Below, one piece after another: positions 23,234 through 31,996 of a stretch of DNA of 58,674 bases. The position numbers were made by a program, and so were the translations under genes. Source of the stretch: Candidatus Avelusimicrobium fimicolum (lineage in GTDB: Bacteria; Elusimicrobiota; Elusimicrobia; Elusimicrobiales; Elusimicrobiaceae); contig UQJU01000006.1 in the NCBI GenBank assembly GCA_900541355.1, positions 1 to 58,674 of the forward strand, written 5' to 3'. The notes beneath the pieces are model-generated. The model had not been told where the DNA came from and searched no databases. It saw only the letters and a program-made list of their open reading frames with translations. Within the stretch, counting starts at the first letter, position 1. Each line of letters begins with the position of its first letter.

Positions 23234-23259
23234 CCCCGGGACAGGCCCCGGGGTTTTTT
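23234..23259 (+). terminator. Terminator after the eptA remnant
   Basis: Stem CCCCGGG / CCCGGGG with an ACAGGC-type loop and TTTTTT. Confidence 0.9.
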
Positions 23260-23351
23260 ATGCCGTGCCGTGAGGCGGCATAATTGGTAAAATATATATA
23301 GGTTACGCGTGAAGTCACATCACGCAAATTCAAAAAACCGAGGAAGAATTT

Positions 23352-26063
23352 ATGTTACCCAAAGCGTATGAACCGCAAGAAGTAGAACAAAAACTGGCCG
23401 ACAAATGGCAAAATGCCAAATTATTTGCCGCTAAAAATGATAAAACTAAAAAACCTTTTGTTATTGTTATCCCGCCGCCTAACATTACGGGGGCTCTCCA
23501 TATGGGGCACGCCTCAACCAATACTTTACAAGATGTTTTAATCCGCGCCCACCGTATGTTTGGCGAGGACGCCTATTGGGTACCGGGTACGGACCACGGC
23601 GGCATTGCCACGCAAAACGTCATTGAAAAGAAACTAGCCAAAGAACAACACAAATCCCGCCACGACCTGGGCCGTGAAGCCTTTGTGCAAACCGTTTGGG
23701 ATTGGTATAAGGAATGCGGCAACGCTATTTTCAACCAGTTCCGCAAAATGGGTTGGGCGTTGGATTTGTCCGATATCCGCTTTACTATGGACGAAAAACG
23801 CGCGCAAGCCGTTTACGAGTGTTTCCGCCAATGGTGGGAAAAGAAATATATTTACCGGGGTAAACGCTTAATCAACTGGTGCGTGCGCTGTTCTACGGCG
23901 CTTTCCGATATTGAAGTGGAACACGAACAGCACGCGGGAAAATTGTGGTACTTGCGCTATAAAGGCGAAGACGGTTCCGACGGTATTATTATTGCTACCA
24001 CGCGCCCGGAAACCATTTATGCTGATGCTGCCATTGCCGTCAACCCCAAAGACGAACGCTATAAAGATATGGTGGGCAAAAAAGTAATTATCCCGCTTGC
24101 CAACCGTGCTATTCCGATTATTGCTGATGAAGCCGTAGAACTCGGCTTCGGTACCGGTGCTTTAAAAATTACCCCGGCGCACGATGCCACCGACTACGAA
24201 GTCGGCCAGCGCCACAATCTGCCCATTATGACCGTTATCAACGATAAAGGCAAAATGATTAACTGCCCCGAAAAATATTTGGGTATGGACCGCGAACTCT
24301 GCCGAAAAGAAACGGTAAAAGATTTGGAAGAAGCGGGGCTTCTCGTAAAAGAAGAAAAATATAATAATGCCGTTTCCACTTGCTACCGTTGCCATAGCCC
24401 TATTGAGCCTTTTATGAGCGAACAATGGTTTGTAAAAATGGATAAATTGGCTGCCCCGGCTATTAAAGCCGCGGAATCGGGCGAATTGCAATTTCACCCG
24501 GCCAGTTGGAAAAACCCGTTTTTGGGCTGGCTTAAAAACATACAGGATTGGTGCATTTCCCGTCAAATCTGGTGGGGCCACCGTATTCCGGTGTGGTATT
24601 GCCGCCATTGTAGTGAAAAAGGCCTTACTTTTGCCACCGACCAACAAGGGCACGAACAATTAACCAAGGTATCGTTTGAAGACGGTGCAAAACCGATTGT
24701 TTCCTTTAAAAAACCCGAAAAATGCCCCATTTGCGGCGGACACGATTTGGTGCAGGACCCCGACGTGCTAGACACTTGGTTCTCCTCTGCCTTGTGGCCG
24801 ATGTCGGTATTCGGCTGGCCGGAAAAAACGCCCGAAATGGAGCACTTTTATCCCACCAGCGTAATGGTAACCGGATACGAAATTTTGTATCTGTGGGTGG
24901 CCCGTATGGTAATGACCGGGCTTGATTTTACGGGCAAATTGCCCTTTAAAGACGTGTATTTGAACGGGATTATCCGCGATAAGCGCGGTAAAAAGATGTC
25001 CAAATCCCTGGGCAATGTAATTGACCCCTTGGATATGACCGCCAAATACGGCACGGACGCGGTGCGCTTCTCGCTCTTAATGCAGGCCGTTCCCAGCAAA
25101 GATATTCCGTATTCCGAAGAAAGCATTACAGGCGCACGCAACTTTTGCAACAAGATTTACAACGCCTCCCGCTTTATCTTAATGAATATGGAAGGCTTAA
25201 CAGGCCCGCTCAAAATGCCGGCGCACGTTACGGAATTGGCCGACCAATGGATTTTGGACCGCTATACCAATGCTATCAAAACCGCCCGCGAAGGCATTGA
25301 AAAATACAACCTCGCGTTGACCGCAAATACCCTTTACCACTTTTTGTGGGGCGATTTCTGCGATTGGTATGTGGAACTGGCCAAGCAACGCTTCCAAACG
25401 GCGGAAAAAGAACAGGTTATGGCGCTTTGCGTACATATTTTGTACGGCACGTTAAAGGCCTTACACCCGTTAATTCCCTACATCACGGAAGAAATTGCCG
25501 CCTCCTTGCGCCCTTATGTCGGCGAAACGGAAGAATTTTTGCTAAACCAGTCTTATCCGGAATTTAACCCGGTACTGGTAAACGCCGAAGCCGTAGCCAA
25601 AATGCAGGCCCTGCAAAATGTTACGCGCGAAATCCGCACTATCCGCGCCCAGTTCAATGTGCCGCCCGGCCTCAAAATTGCAGCCGTGTTATCTGCCAAG
25701 AACGAGGCTGATTTGGCTGTTGTAAAGGCCTATGAGGGCTACATTAAATTAATGGCCAAAATTGAAAATTTGGATATAGGCATTAATTTAGCAAAACCCA
25801 AACAAACGGCTACTGCGGTGGCGGACAATATTGCCATTTATGTACCGCTTACCGGGTTAATTGACTTTGAAAAGGAAAAGAAACGCTTGGAAAAGGACCT
25901 CTCTATTGCCAAGGCAAACATCGCCTCACGCGAAGCGCGCCTCTCCCAAGAAAGTTTCATTAAAAACGCACCCAAAGAACAGGTGGAAAAAACCAAAAAC
26001 GAACTGGCCGCCGCCCGTCTTACCTTGGCACAGGTTACAGCATCGTTGGAGGATTTGGCCTAA
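23352..26063 (+). CDS. valS: Valyl-tRNA synthetase
   Basis: 903 residues. The class I signatures are HMGHAST (HIGH) near residue 52 and KMSKS near 549. The editing (CP1) domain lies between, and a zinc-type CX2C (CPICGG) sits near 460. The C-terminus (about 840-900) is the valine-type coiled-coil arm. It charges tRNA-Val in the cytosol. GAGGAAG precedes the ATG, and the leader shows a GCGTGA/TCACGC hairpin but no T-box core. The stop overlaps the next start (TAATG), coupling it to the peptidase. Confidence 0.97.
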   Translation: MLPKAYEPQEVEQKLADKWQNAKLFAAKNDKTKKPFVIVIPPPNITGALHMGHASTNTLQDVLIRAHRMFGEDAYWVPGTDHGGIATQNVIEKKLAKEQHKSRHDLGREAFVQTVWDWYKECGNAIFNQFRKMGWALDLSDIRFTMDEKRAQAVYECFRQWWEKKYIYRGKRLINWCVRCSTALSDIEVEHEQHAGKLWYLRYKGEDGSDGIIIATTRPETIYADAAIAVNPKDERYKDMVGKKVIIPLANRAIPIIADEAVELGFGTGALKITPAHDATDYEVGQRHNLPIMTVINDKGKMINCPEKYLGMDRELCRKETVKDLEEAGLLVKEEKYNNAVSTCYRCHSPIEPFMSEQWFVKMDKLAAPAIKAAESGELQFHPASWKNPFLGWLKNIQDWCISRQIWWGHRIPVWYCRHCSEKGLTFATDQQGHEQLTKVSFEDGAKPIVSFKKPEKCPICGGHDLVQDPDVLDTWFSSALWPMSVFGWPEKTPEMEHFYPTSVMVTGYEILYLWVARMVMTGLDFTGKLPFKDVYLNGIIRDKRGKKMSKSLGNVIDPLDMTAKYGTDAVRFSLLMQAVPSKDIPYSEESITGARNFCNKIYNASRFILMNMEGLTGPLKMPAHVTELADQWILDRYTNAIKTAREGIEKYNLALTANTLYHFLWGDFCDWYVELAKQRFQTAEKEQVMALCVHILYGTLKALHPLIPYITEEIAASLRPYVGETEEFLLNQSYPEFNPVLVNAEAVAKMQALQNVTREIRTIRAQFNVPPGLKIAAVLSAKNEADLAVVKAYEGYIKLMAKIENLDIGINLAKPKQTATAVADNIAIYVPLTGLIDFEKEKKRLEKDLSIAKANIASREARLSQESFIKNAPKEQVEKTKNELAAARLTLAQVTASLEDLA

Positions 26064-27427
26064 TGAACAAACTTTATGGTGCAGCCGCGTGTGTGGCTGC
26101 CCTGTGCTTGCCGATTTTTGTGCAGGCACAGGATTTGGAGTGGAAAACCGTAACTAAATACAATAAAGCCGAGGCCAAAAAACAACTGACCGACCGCTTT
26201 ACCAAGTATGTTACGTTTAACACGCAATCTAACGACCAAACGGATAAAGTGCCCAGCACGCCCGGCCAGGTAAAATTGGCTAAGGCTCTTGCCAAGGAAC
26301 TCAAAAAATACGGCGCAAAAAACGTAAGGGTAGATGCCCACGCCATTGTTACCGGAGAAATCCCCGCCACCTCAGCAAACTCCTCTGCCGTAGTGGCGTT
26401 CCTAGCGCATATGGATACGGCGTTGGAAGTTTCCGGCAAGGACGTCCAACCCCAGGTACATAAAAACTACCAAGGGGGCGATATCGTTATTAATGCCGAA
26501 AAAAAATTAGTTATTAATCCAGCCAATTCCCCCCAACTTTCCCGCGCACGCGGGCACGATATTATTACCGCTTCCGGCGGCACCTTGTTGGGTGCGGACG
26601 ACAAAACGGGTATAGCCGTGATTATGACAATGGTGCAATACCTCTACGACCACCCGGAACTGGAACACGGCCTCATTAAAGTAGCCTTTACGCCGGATGA
26701 AGAAGTGGGCACAGGAGCCGAAAAAATGGACGTAGCCGCATTTGGGGCTGATTATGCCTATACGCTAGACGGAAGCGACCTAGGCCAACTGACGGACGAA
26801 ACCTTTAACGCCAAGTCCTTTACCGCCGTATTTAAAGGATTGCGCGCCGTACACCCCGGCGAAGCAATGAACTCCGCCTTTGCGGATAACCTGTTAATGG
26901 CTTCGGATTTTCACACACTCTTGCCGCGCCAAAGCCGCCCGGAAAACACAGCAGGACGCCGCGGTTTTATCCTGGTGGACTCCATTGTTACAAACGGAGA
27001 CGAAAGCACGGTAAAAGGAATTATCCGCGCCTTTACCGACGAGGAGATGCAAGGCTTTGTAAGCGAAGTTACCCGCGCTTTTAATACCGTTAAAGCGATG
27101 AACTACAAAGGCACCGGCTTTGAACTTACGTTTGAAGACCAGTATAAAAATATGAAAACAGTTCTGCCCGCACAAGTAATAAATTTGGCCGAAACGGCTA
27201 TGCGCCAAGAGGATATTACACCTCGCCGTATGGCGGCACGCGGCGGAACGGACGGCTCCACCCTCTCGTTTATGGGGTTACCCACACCGGATATTTTCTC
27301 CGGCCAGTATAACCTGCACAGCGAACGGGAATATGCCGATGTGGACGTAATGGAAGCCTCCCTGCGCACGGTGCTGCGGCTTATAACCTTGTGGGATATG
27401 CAACCTGTACCGCAAGCAGAAAAATAA
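26063..27427 (+). CDS. Exported peptidase T-like M20 aminotripeptidase
   Basis: 454 residues. Residues 1-22 are a signal peptide (ending VQA-Q). The rest follows peptidase T closely: AHMDT with metal His and Asp, LGADDKTG with the bridging Asp, TPDEEVG with the catalytic Glu, ARGGTDGS, and HSEREYA. PepT removes the N-terminal residue of tripeptides and is cytosolic elsewhere. Here it should act outside the inner membrane, trimming imported peptides. The ATG overlaps the valS stop by one base. Confidence 0.9.
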   Translation: MNKLYGAAACVAALCLPIFVQAQDLEWKTVTKYNKAEAKKQLTDRFTKYVTFNTQSNDQTDKVPSTPGQVKLAKALAKELKKYGAKNVRVDAHAIVTGEIPATSANSSAVVAFLAHMDTALEVSGKDVQPQVHKNYQGGDIVINAEKKLVINPANSPQLSRARGHDIITASGGTLLGADDKTGIAVIMTMVQYLYDHPELEHGLIKVAFTPDEEVGTGAEKMDVAAFGADYAYTLDGSDLGQLTDETFNAKSFTAVFKGLRAVHPGEAMNSAFADNLLMASDFHTLLPRQSRPENTAGRRGFILVDSIVTNGDESTVKGIIRAFTDEEMQGFVSEVTRAFNTVKAMNYKGTGFELTFEDQYKNMKTVLPAQVINLAETAMRQEDITPRRMAARGGTDGSTLSFMGLPTPDIFSGQYNLHSEREYADVDVMEASLRTVLRLITLWDMQPVPQAEK

Positions 27428-27434
27428 AACTTTT

Positions 27435-27462
27435 AACCCCCGCTCCTGGCGGGGTTTTTATT
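27435..27462 (+). terminator. Terminator
   Basis: AACCCCCGC / GCGGGGTT-type stem and a T-run. Confidence 0.85.
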
Positions 27463-27572
27463 TGCTCTCTTTGAATCTAATTAAGGACCCAAATTTTATT
27501 TAGGTCTTTTGGCCCTTGCAGGAAAAGAGGCAGATTCATAAAATAATAGTAATATCACTTAAAGGAGATTTT

Positions 27573-28973
27573 ATGCCAATCAAACAGTTGTTCGCCGTTT
27601 TGTCCGTATTTGTTTTCGGCATTTCTTTTGCCAGCCAAGCCTATGCCGCTGGGGCCTGGCCTACCAACAATGCTCCGCGGGAACGCACCTATGTAAAAGA
27701 TTCCGTACGCAAAAACCTGGGGCAAAAAAATGCCTCTTTGGCCGCTAAATATCGCACCACGATGCTAGACCGTTTTATGAAGTACACCACTTATGACAGC
27801 CAAAGCAGCGATGCCGCAGACATTACACCGGAACAAATTGAAACTGCCAAAAAACTCTATGCCGAAATCCAAAAATTCGGTTTTAAAACTACCTTATCCG
27901 AACATTACTATATTTATGTGGAAATTCCTTCCAATGTAAATTGGAAAACCCCGACTTTGGGTTTTAGTTGCCACTACGATACCACCCCCGATATCATCGG
28001 CAAAAACATCAAGGCGCAAAAAATATCCAAATACGACGGGAAACCTATTCAACTGAAAGAGGGGCACACGCTGAGCGTGGAAACCGACCCGTATTTGAAA
28101 AAAATGATTGGTAAAACCATTGTTACCTCCGACGGAACAACTATGTTATCCGCCGACGATAAAGCCGGTGTTTCCGTTATTGTAACATTGATTCAGACTT
28201 TGGCGGAAAACCCGTCTAAAAAACACGGAAACATCCAAATCGTCATTACACCGAACGAGGACGTAGGCCGCTCGGCTGATTATATTGAAGAAACCCCCTA
28301 CAACCCGGATATCGCCTTTGACTTTGATGGCGGCGTAAATGGCGAAGTGGTGGTGAGCAACTTCAATGCCGAAAAAGTAATTTACCGCGTGCACGGGATA
28401 AACGGACACCAGTCTATGGCTGCCGAAAACGGATACAGAAATGCTTGGAAACCCGCCTGCGAATTGGGTGCTGCCTGCTCCAAAGACGAATGGTTGCCCA
28501 ACAACAGCCGCGGGCAACAGGGCTATGTGGAATTGCACCATATGGATATGAGCGACGGCAAAGTAAATGTAGCCGAATTGGATTTCCGCCTGCGCGATTT
28601 TCACCAACAAAACATTGAGAACTGGAAGAACTATGCCGACAGCGTAGCCAAAGATATCAGTGCCAAATACGGTGTGAAAATTGAACGCGCTATTGCCAAA
28701 CAATACGGCAACGTAGCCGAAAACATCCACCCGCAAGCGCACCAAGTGGTTGCCAACGCGCTTAAAAATGCGGGCGTAACACCGAACTTTAAAGAAGAAC
28801 GCGCCGGAACAACGGCCTCTATGTTAATGCTTAAACTGGGCAAAGGGGCTTACACCGTCTTTACGGGGCAGAATAACCCCCACGCTTTTACCGAGTGGCT
28901 CAGCGAAGAAGATATGTATAAAGCCTACTTAGTGGCGCTGAATATGACCGATGAAGTCGTAATGATGAAATAA
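27573..28973 (+). CDS. Exported M20-family peptidase, divergent PepT-like
   Basis: 466 residues from the ATG at 27573, chosen for its AAAGGAG site; an upstream in-frame start would spoil the signal peptide. Residues 1-25 are a signal peptide (ending AYA-A). The M20 layout is kept: SCHYDTTPD, MLSADDKAG, TPNEDVG and FDFDGG, with a final NPHAFTEWL. Two motifs drift from PepT: DEEVG becomes NEDVG, and RGGTDGS becomes RAGTTAS. It is a diverged paralogue of the gene before it, with its own leader and probably a different specificity. It acts in the periplasm. Confidence 0.85.
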   Translation: MPIKQLFAVLSVFVFGISFASQAYAAGAWPTNNAPRERTYVKDSVRKNLGQKNASLAAKYRTTMLDRFMKYTTYDSQSSDAADITPEQIETAKKLYAEIQKFGFKTTLSEHYYIYVEIPSNVNWKTPTLGFSCHYDTTPDIIGKNIKAQKISKYDGKPIQLKEGHTLSVETDPYLKKMIGKTIVTSDGTTMLSADDKAGVSVIVTLIQTLAENPSKKHGNIQIVITPNEDVGRSADYIEETPYNPDIAFDFDGGVNGEVVVSNFNAEKVIYRVHGINGHQSMAAENGYRNAWKPACELGAACSKDEWLPNNSRGQQGYVELHHMDMSDGKVNVAELDFRLRDFHQQNIENWKNYADSVAKDISAKYGVKIERAIAKQYGNVAENIHPQAHQVVANALKNAGVTPNFKEERAGTTASMLMLKLGKGAYTVFTGQNNPHAFTEWLSEEDMYKAYLVALNMTDEVVMMK

Positions 28974-28987
28974 GGCGCAGAAGTTTG

Positions 28988-29602
28988 ATGAAAATTTTAA
29001 TTGCTACGGGTAATTCAAATAAGTTTAAAGAACTAATGGCTATTTTACCCGTAAAAACTAAAAACGGGACCCCGATAGAATACGTCAGTTTGGCGGATTT
29101 TAAGGGGCTGACACTCCCGCCCGAAACGGGCCTAACGCTAGAAGACAATGCGGAAATAAAAGCCGTTTATGCTTCCCGCCAAACAGGACTTCCGGCTATT
29201 TCGGACGATACGGGATTGGAAGTTAAATTTTTAAACGGCGCACCCGGCGTACATACGGCCCGATACGCGGGGGAGCACGCCGACACAGACGATAACAATC
29301 GCAAATTGTTATCCGCCTTGGAAGGACAGTTGCTTCCGCAGCGCGGAGCCAGTTTCCGCACCGTGGCCTGTTTGGCCACCCCGCAAGGGTGCGTGCAAAC
29401 CTTTGAAGGCTCGTTAGACGGCTACATTGGTTTTGGCTATCGCGGCGAAAACGGCTTTGGCTATGACCCGTTGTTTTTAGTGGGCGATAGCAAAAAAACC
29501 CTCGCGGAACTGACGGAAACAGAAAAAAATAAAATCAGCCACCGCGCCCGCGCTTTTGAAAAACTAGCCGAACGGCTGGTGCTGTTAAAACCGCAAAAAT
29601 AA
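28988..29602 (+). CDS. rdgB: RdgB/HAM1 non-canonical purine NTP pyrophosphatase
   Basis: 204 residues. The family start ILIATGNSNKFKEL is clear, then SDDTGLEV, GAPGVHTARYAG with the conserved base, FGYDPLF and the C-terminal SHRARAF. It hydrolyses dITP and XTP to protect DNA. The ATG at 28988 is preferred to the adjacent TTG. It lies 14 bases after the peptidase gene, so it is probably cotranscribed. Confidence 0.95.
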   Translation: MKILIATGNSNKFKELMAILPVKTKNGTPIEYVSLADFKGLTLPPETGLTLEDNAEIKAVYASRQTGLPAISDDTGLEVKFLNGAPGVHTARYAGEHADTDDNNRKLLSALEGQLLPQRGASFRTVACLATPQGCVQTFEGSLDGYIGFGYRGENGFGYDPLFLVGDSKKTLAELTETEKNKISHRARAFEKLAERLVLLKPQK

Positions 29603-29618
29603 GTTGGATTTTATAAGG

Positions 29619-29646
29619 CCCCCGCGCATTAAACGCGGGGGTTTTT
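29619..29646 (+). terminator. Terminator after rdgB (also usable by the convergent pilin gene)
   Basis: CCCCCGCG / CGCGGGGG with an CATTAAA loop and TTTTT. Confidence 0.9.
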
Positions 29647-29650
29647 CATA

Positions 29651-30160
29651 TTAAGGGAGTTGAAAGTTGGTCTTTTCGCCACTAAATGTAAATTTATGGG
29701 CGGTTTCCGTTCCACCCATACTTTTGCACACCGTATCATCTCCACCACACAAACGGACATTAGGATAGGCTGAATTTTCTAAAAATTGAAAATACCAAAG
29801 CCCGACTTGTAAACGCGCTACTACATACAATGAACTGCCACCGCCGGATTGATGCCCTATACCCGCTAATAAATCTATCACTGTTCCATCGGGATAGCGC
29901 AAATAGCCGTCGTCCGTGCTTCCCCCGGCATAGGTGCCGCCTGCGGGCATATCCACATCCAGTTCGCTCACGTTACCGGTGTAATACCCATTAGACATAT
30001 AAAACACCTCTTCCGCAGTAGCCAGCGTTTTCACAAGTGGGATTACTTTGGTCAGGCGCGCCTTTTTGACGGCTTTTTCGTACTGCGGCACCGCCACCGA
30101 CGCCAAAATGCCAATGATAAGCACGACAACTAAAAGTTCAATTAAAGTAAAACCTTTCAT
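29651..30160 (-). CDS. Type IV pilin-like protein
   Basis: 169 residues. The prepilin leader is only two residues (M-K) before the processing site G-FTLIELLVVVLIIGILA, with Glu5 of the mature helix in place. PQYEKAVKKAR follows, as in GspG-like and Elusimicrobium-type pilins. The C-terminal globular domain is Gly/Tyr rich with two cysteines (CGGDDTVC) that may form a disulfide. The prepilin peptidase at 30734-31516 should cleave it. AAAGGAG precedes the ATG. Major or minor pilin status is unknown. Confidence 0.88.
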   Translation of the reverse strand: MKGFTLIELLVVVLIIGILASVAVPQYEKAVKKARLTKVIPLVKTLATAEEVFYMSNGYYTGNVSELDVDMPAGGTYAGGSTDDGYLRYPDGTVIDLLAGIGHQSGGGSSLYVVARLQVGLWYFQFLENSAYPNVRLCGGDDTVCKSMGGTETAHKFTFSGEKTNFQLP

Positions 30161-30422
30161 TTTTTCTCCTTTTTAGGCCTTTATATTTGAGCAAAACGGC
30201 CTTTTATACACATTTTTATACAACAGATACATCCGGGTACACCAACCGCGATTTATCAAAATTTTAACAAAAAAAAAAAACGAAACAACCCCTTTACAAT
30301 AAGTCCTGCGGACGGCTTATCTTTTTTCCCTCTTTTGACTAATGGAGCCACACTGTTTTGGCAATGTCGCAAACCAACAAAACGGCAACAATAAATAAAA
30401 CAAAGGCCGTTATAAAATAAAA
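30161..30422 (-). promoter_or_regulatory. Gene-free leader of the pilin gene
   Basis: On the minus strand this stretch holds an ATAAG/CTTAT hairpin with an inner GTCC/GGAC, a T12 tract (30279-30290) and an AGGCC/GGCCT stem enclosing GCTCAAATATAA. That last string also occurs in the leader of the other pilin (45789). No complete copy of the 14-mer hairpin RNA described at 36.1 and 45.9 kb is present. No reading frame is seen. Confidence 0.35.
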
Positions 30423-30628
30423 GTCATCCTGAATTTATTTCAGGATCTACCGATTGTGCTGTTGGATGTTTATAGAAATAAAGGTCATACGGGAAGGTTT
30501 TTGTCCAGTATCTGTTCCTTGTTTTTATAACAACAGATCCTGGACTACGACTTTCCAGGATGACGACAACGACTAACGACCCAAGATGTAGATCCTGAAA
30601 ACCCTGCGGGCCGCCTATTCAGGATGAC
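30423..30628. repeat. Cluster of three GTCATCCTG...CAGGATC palindromic repeats
   Basis: Copy 1 at 30423-30450 (GTCATCCTGAA ... TTCAGGATCTAC), copy 2 at 30535-30564 in the opposite sense, and copy 3 at 30588-30628, also opposite, with a longer GC-rich centre. Each is an imperfect palindrome. Such intergenic palindromes are widespread in bacteria, and some are miniature mobile elements. No transposase is nearby. Confidence 0.8.
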
Positions 30629-30674
30629 CGCTTTTTTTAATTCCCCCGCACCTTGCGGGTTGCTAACCACTCCA

Positions 30675-30710
30675 CAAAAAAGCCGGAACGCAAACAACAC
30701 GCTCCGGCTT
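30675..30710 (-). terminator. Terminator of the prepilin peptidase gene
   Basis: AAGCCGGA / TCCGGCTT with a T-run on the minus strand. Confidence 0.85.
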
Positions 30711-30733
30711 CCCTTTATGGCAATTTCTAAAAA

Positions 30734-31516
30734 TTAGAACTCTATTACCAACATAGAGGGCAATACCAAATAGAATAAATTAATAAGCGCCCCCATACTT
30801 AAAAATGGCCCAAACGGAATAGCATCCGCGCCTTTTTTGCCCTTAAAAATCATTAGGAAAATAGCGTAAATCAGCCCCAAGAAAGAAGCAAAAATCAGCG
30901 TAGTAATTACACCTTCCCAACCGATAAGCGCGCCAATGCCGCCCATTAATTTAACGTCGCCGCCGCCCATTGCTTCTTTTTTAAACCACCAAGTACCGAT
31001 AAGCGCAATCGCCAGCACGCCAAAAAGCCCCACTCCGGCCCCTAAAAGCGACAAAAGTTCCTTCTGCCACCAGATACCCTCAAAATTGGGATTCAGCCAC
31101 GCAAACGCCAAGCCAAGGCCGATAAGCCCCAGGGAAAAACGGTCCGGGATAATCATCAGTTCCAAATCAATGACGGACAAAATAACCAGCGCATATACCG
31201 CCGCCAAAACCACAAACGTCCACGGGGTCAGGCCATACCGCCAAACAAACAAAAAAGTCAGCACTCCCGTTAAAAGTTCCACTAGCGGATATTGCACCGA
31301 AATAGATTGTTTGCAGTTCCGGCATTTGCCGCGCAACCACAAAAAACTAAACACGGGGATATTATCATACCATTTAATATGTGCGTTGCACTTAGGACAA
31401 GCCGAAGGCGGCCACGCAATGGATTTCTCACGCGGAATGCGGTAAATGCACACATTTAAAAAACTGCCAAAAATTAAACCGAAGATAGCGGAAAAAACTA
31501 AAATCAAGGTTTCCAT
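30734..31516 (-). CDS. pilD: Prepilin peptidase/N-methyltransferase (PilD/GspO)
   Basis: 260 residues with about seven membrane segments. The N-terminal methyltransferase-type domain keeps FGSFLNVCIYRIP and two CX2C zinc pairs (CPKC, CRNC). The two catalytic aspartates are in IDLELMIIPD and GGGDVKLMGG. It cleaves and N-methylates the short leaders of the pilins at 29651, 31572 and 45319. AAGGAG precedes the ATG. A terminator stands between it and the pseudopilin upstream. Confidence 0.95.
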   Translation of the reverse strand: METLILVFSAIFGLIFGSFLNVCIYRIPREKSIAWPPSACPKCNAHIKWYDNIPVFSFLWLRGKCRNCKQSISVQYPLVELLTGVLTFLFVWRYGLTPWTFVVLAAVYALVILSVIDLELMIIPDRFSLGLIGLGLAFAWLNPNFEGIWWQKELLSLLGAGVGLFGVLAIALIGTWWFKKEAMGGGDVKLMGGIGALIGWEGVITTLIFASFLGLIYAIFLMIFKGKKGADAIPFGPFLSMGALINLFYLVLPSMLVIEF

Positions 31517-31535
31517 AACACTCCTTATACAAAAA

Positions 31536-31565
31536 AATCCCCCGCCCGTTTTAACAGGCGGAGGA
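31536..31565 (-). terminator. Terminator between pseudopilin and pilD
   Basis: On the minus strand CCTCCGCC..GGGCGGGGG is followed by ATTTTTTT, about 20 bases before the pilD start, so pilD expression likely depends on read-through or a start within it. Confidence 0.7.
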
Positions 31566-31571
31566 CAAAAC

Positions 31572-31988
31572 TTAATGCATATTCCAAGGTTTACCGTAAC
31601 TGTCTTCTTTATCGGTATTTACGAAGAAATCGCCGTAGCGCGGGTCGGCCGGGTCGCTTACATAGGCCCAACCGCCTGTTTTGGTAAAACACTCTTCAAA
31701 GTTTCCGGTAGAAACGTGTGAAGACGGCGGATAACCCGGCACGGTGGCCTGCGGAATACGCTCAATATACGCCGGCACTAAACTGGCCAAATTATCCGTA
31801 GGATACGTTCCTTGGTGTTCGCCGTAATAGGCGGCAATGGCACTGCGGACCTTAACCAATTTGTGCTTGGTGCTGCCCTCTTGGGCTTTGTGCACGAGCG
31901 TTAAGAATTTCGGCACCGTAAAGCCTAGTAGCAGGGCAAACACCACCACCGTAATCAAGATTTCCACGACCGTAAAACCTTTCTTCAT
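31572..31988 (-). CDS. GspG-like pseudopilin
   Basis: 138 residues. Leader MKKG-FTVVEILITVVVFALLLGF, with the processing Gly and Glu5 present, then a long helix and a C-terminal domain with aspartates (VSDPADPRYGD and TDKEDSYGKPW). This acidic end looks like the calcium loop of GspG major pseudopilins. It may belong to a type II secretion or type IV-pilus-like system whose other parts are elsewhere. It is eight bases from the M20 peptidase gene upstream. Confidence 0.85.
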   Translation of the reverse strand: MKKGFTVVEILITVVVFALLLGFTVPKFLTLVHKAQEGSTKHKLVKVRSAIAAYYGEHQGTYPTDNLASLVPAYIERIPQATVPGYPPSSHVSTGNFEECFTKTGGWAYVSDPADPRYGDFFVNTDKEDSYGKPWNMH

Positions 31989-31996
31989 ACGCGCCC

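Noticed and set aside
23280..23351. T-box leader of valS
   Set aside because: Only about 90 bases, with one short hairpin; no T-box sequence and no terminator/antiterminator pair.
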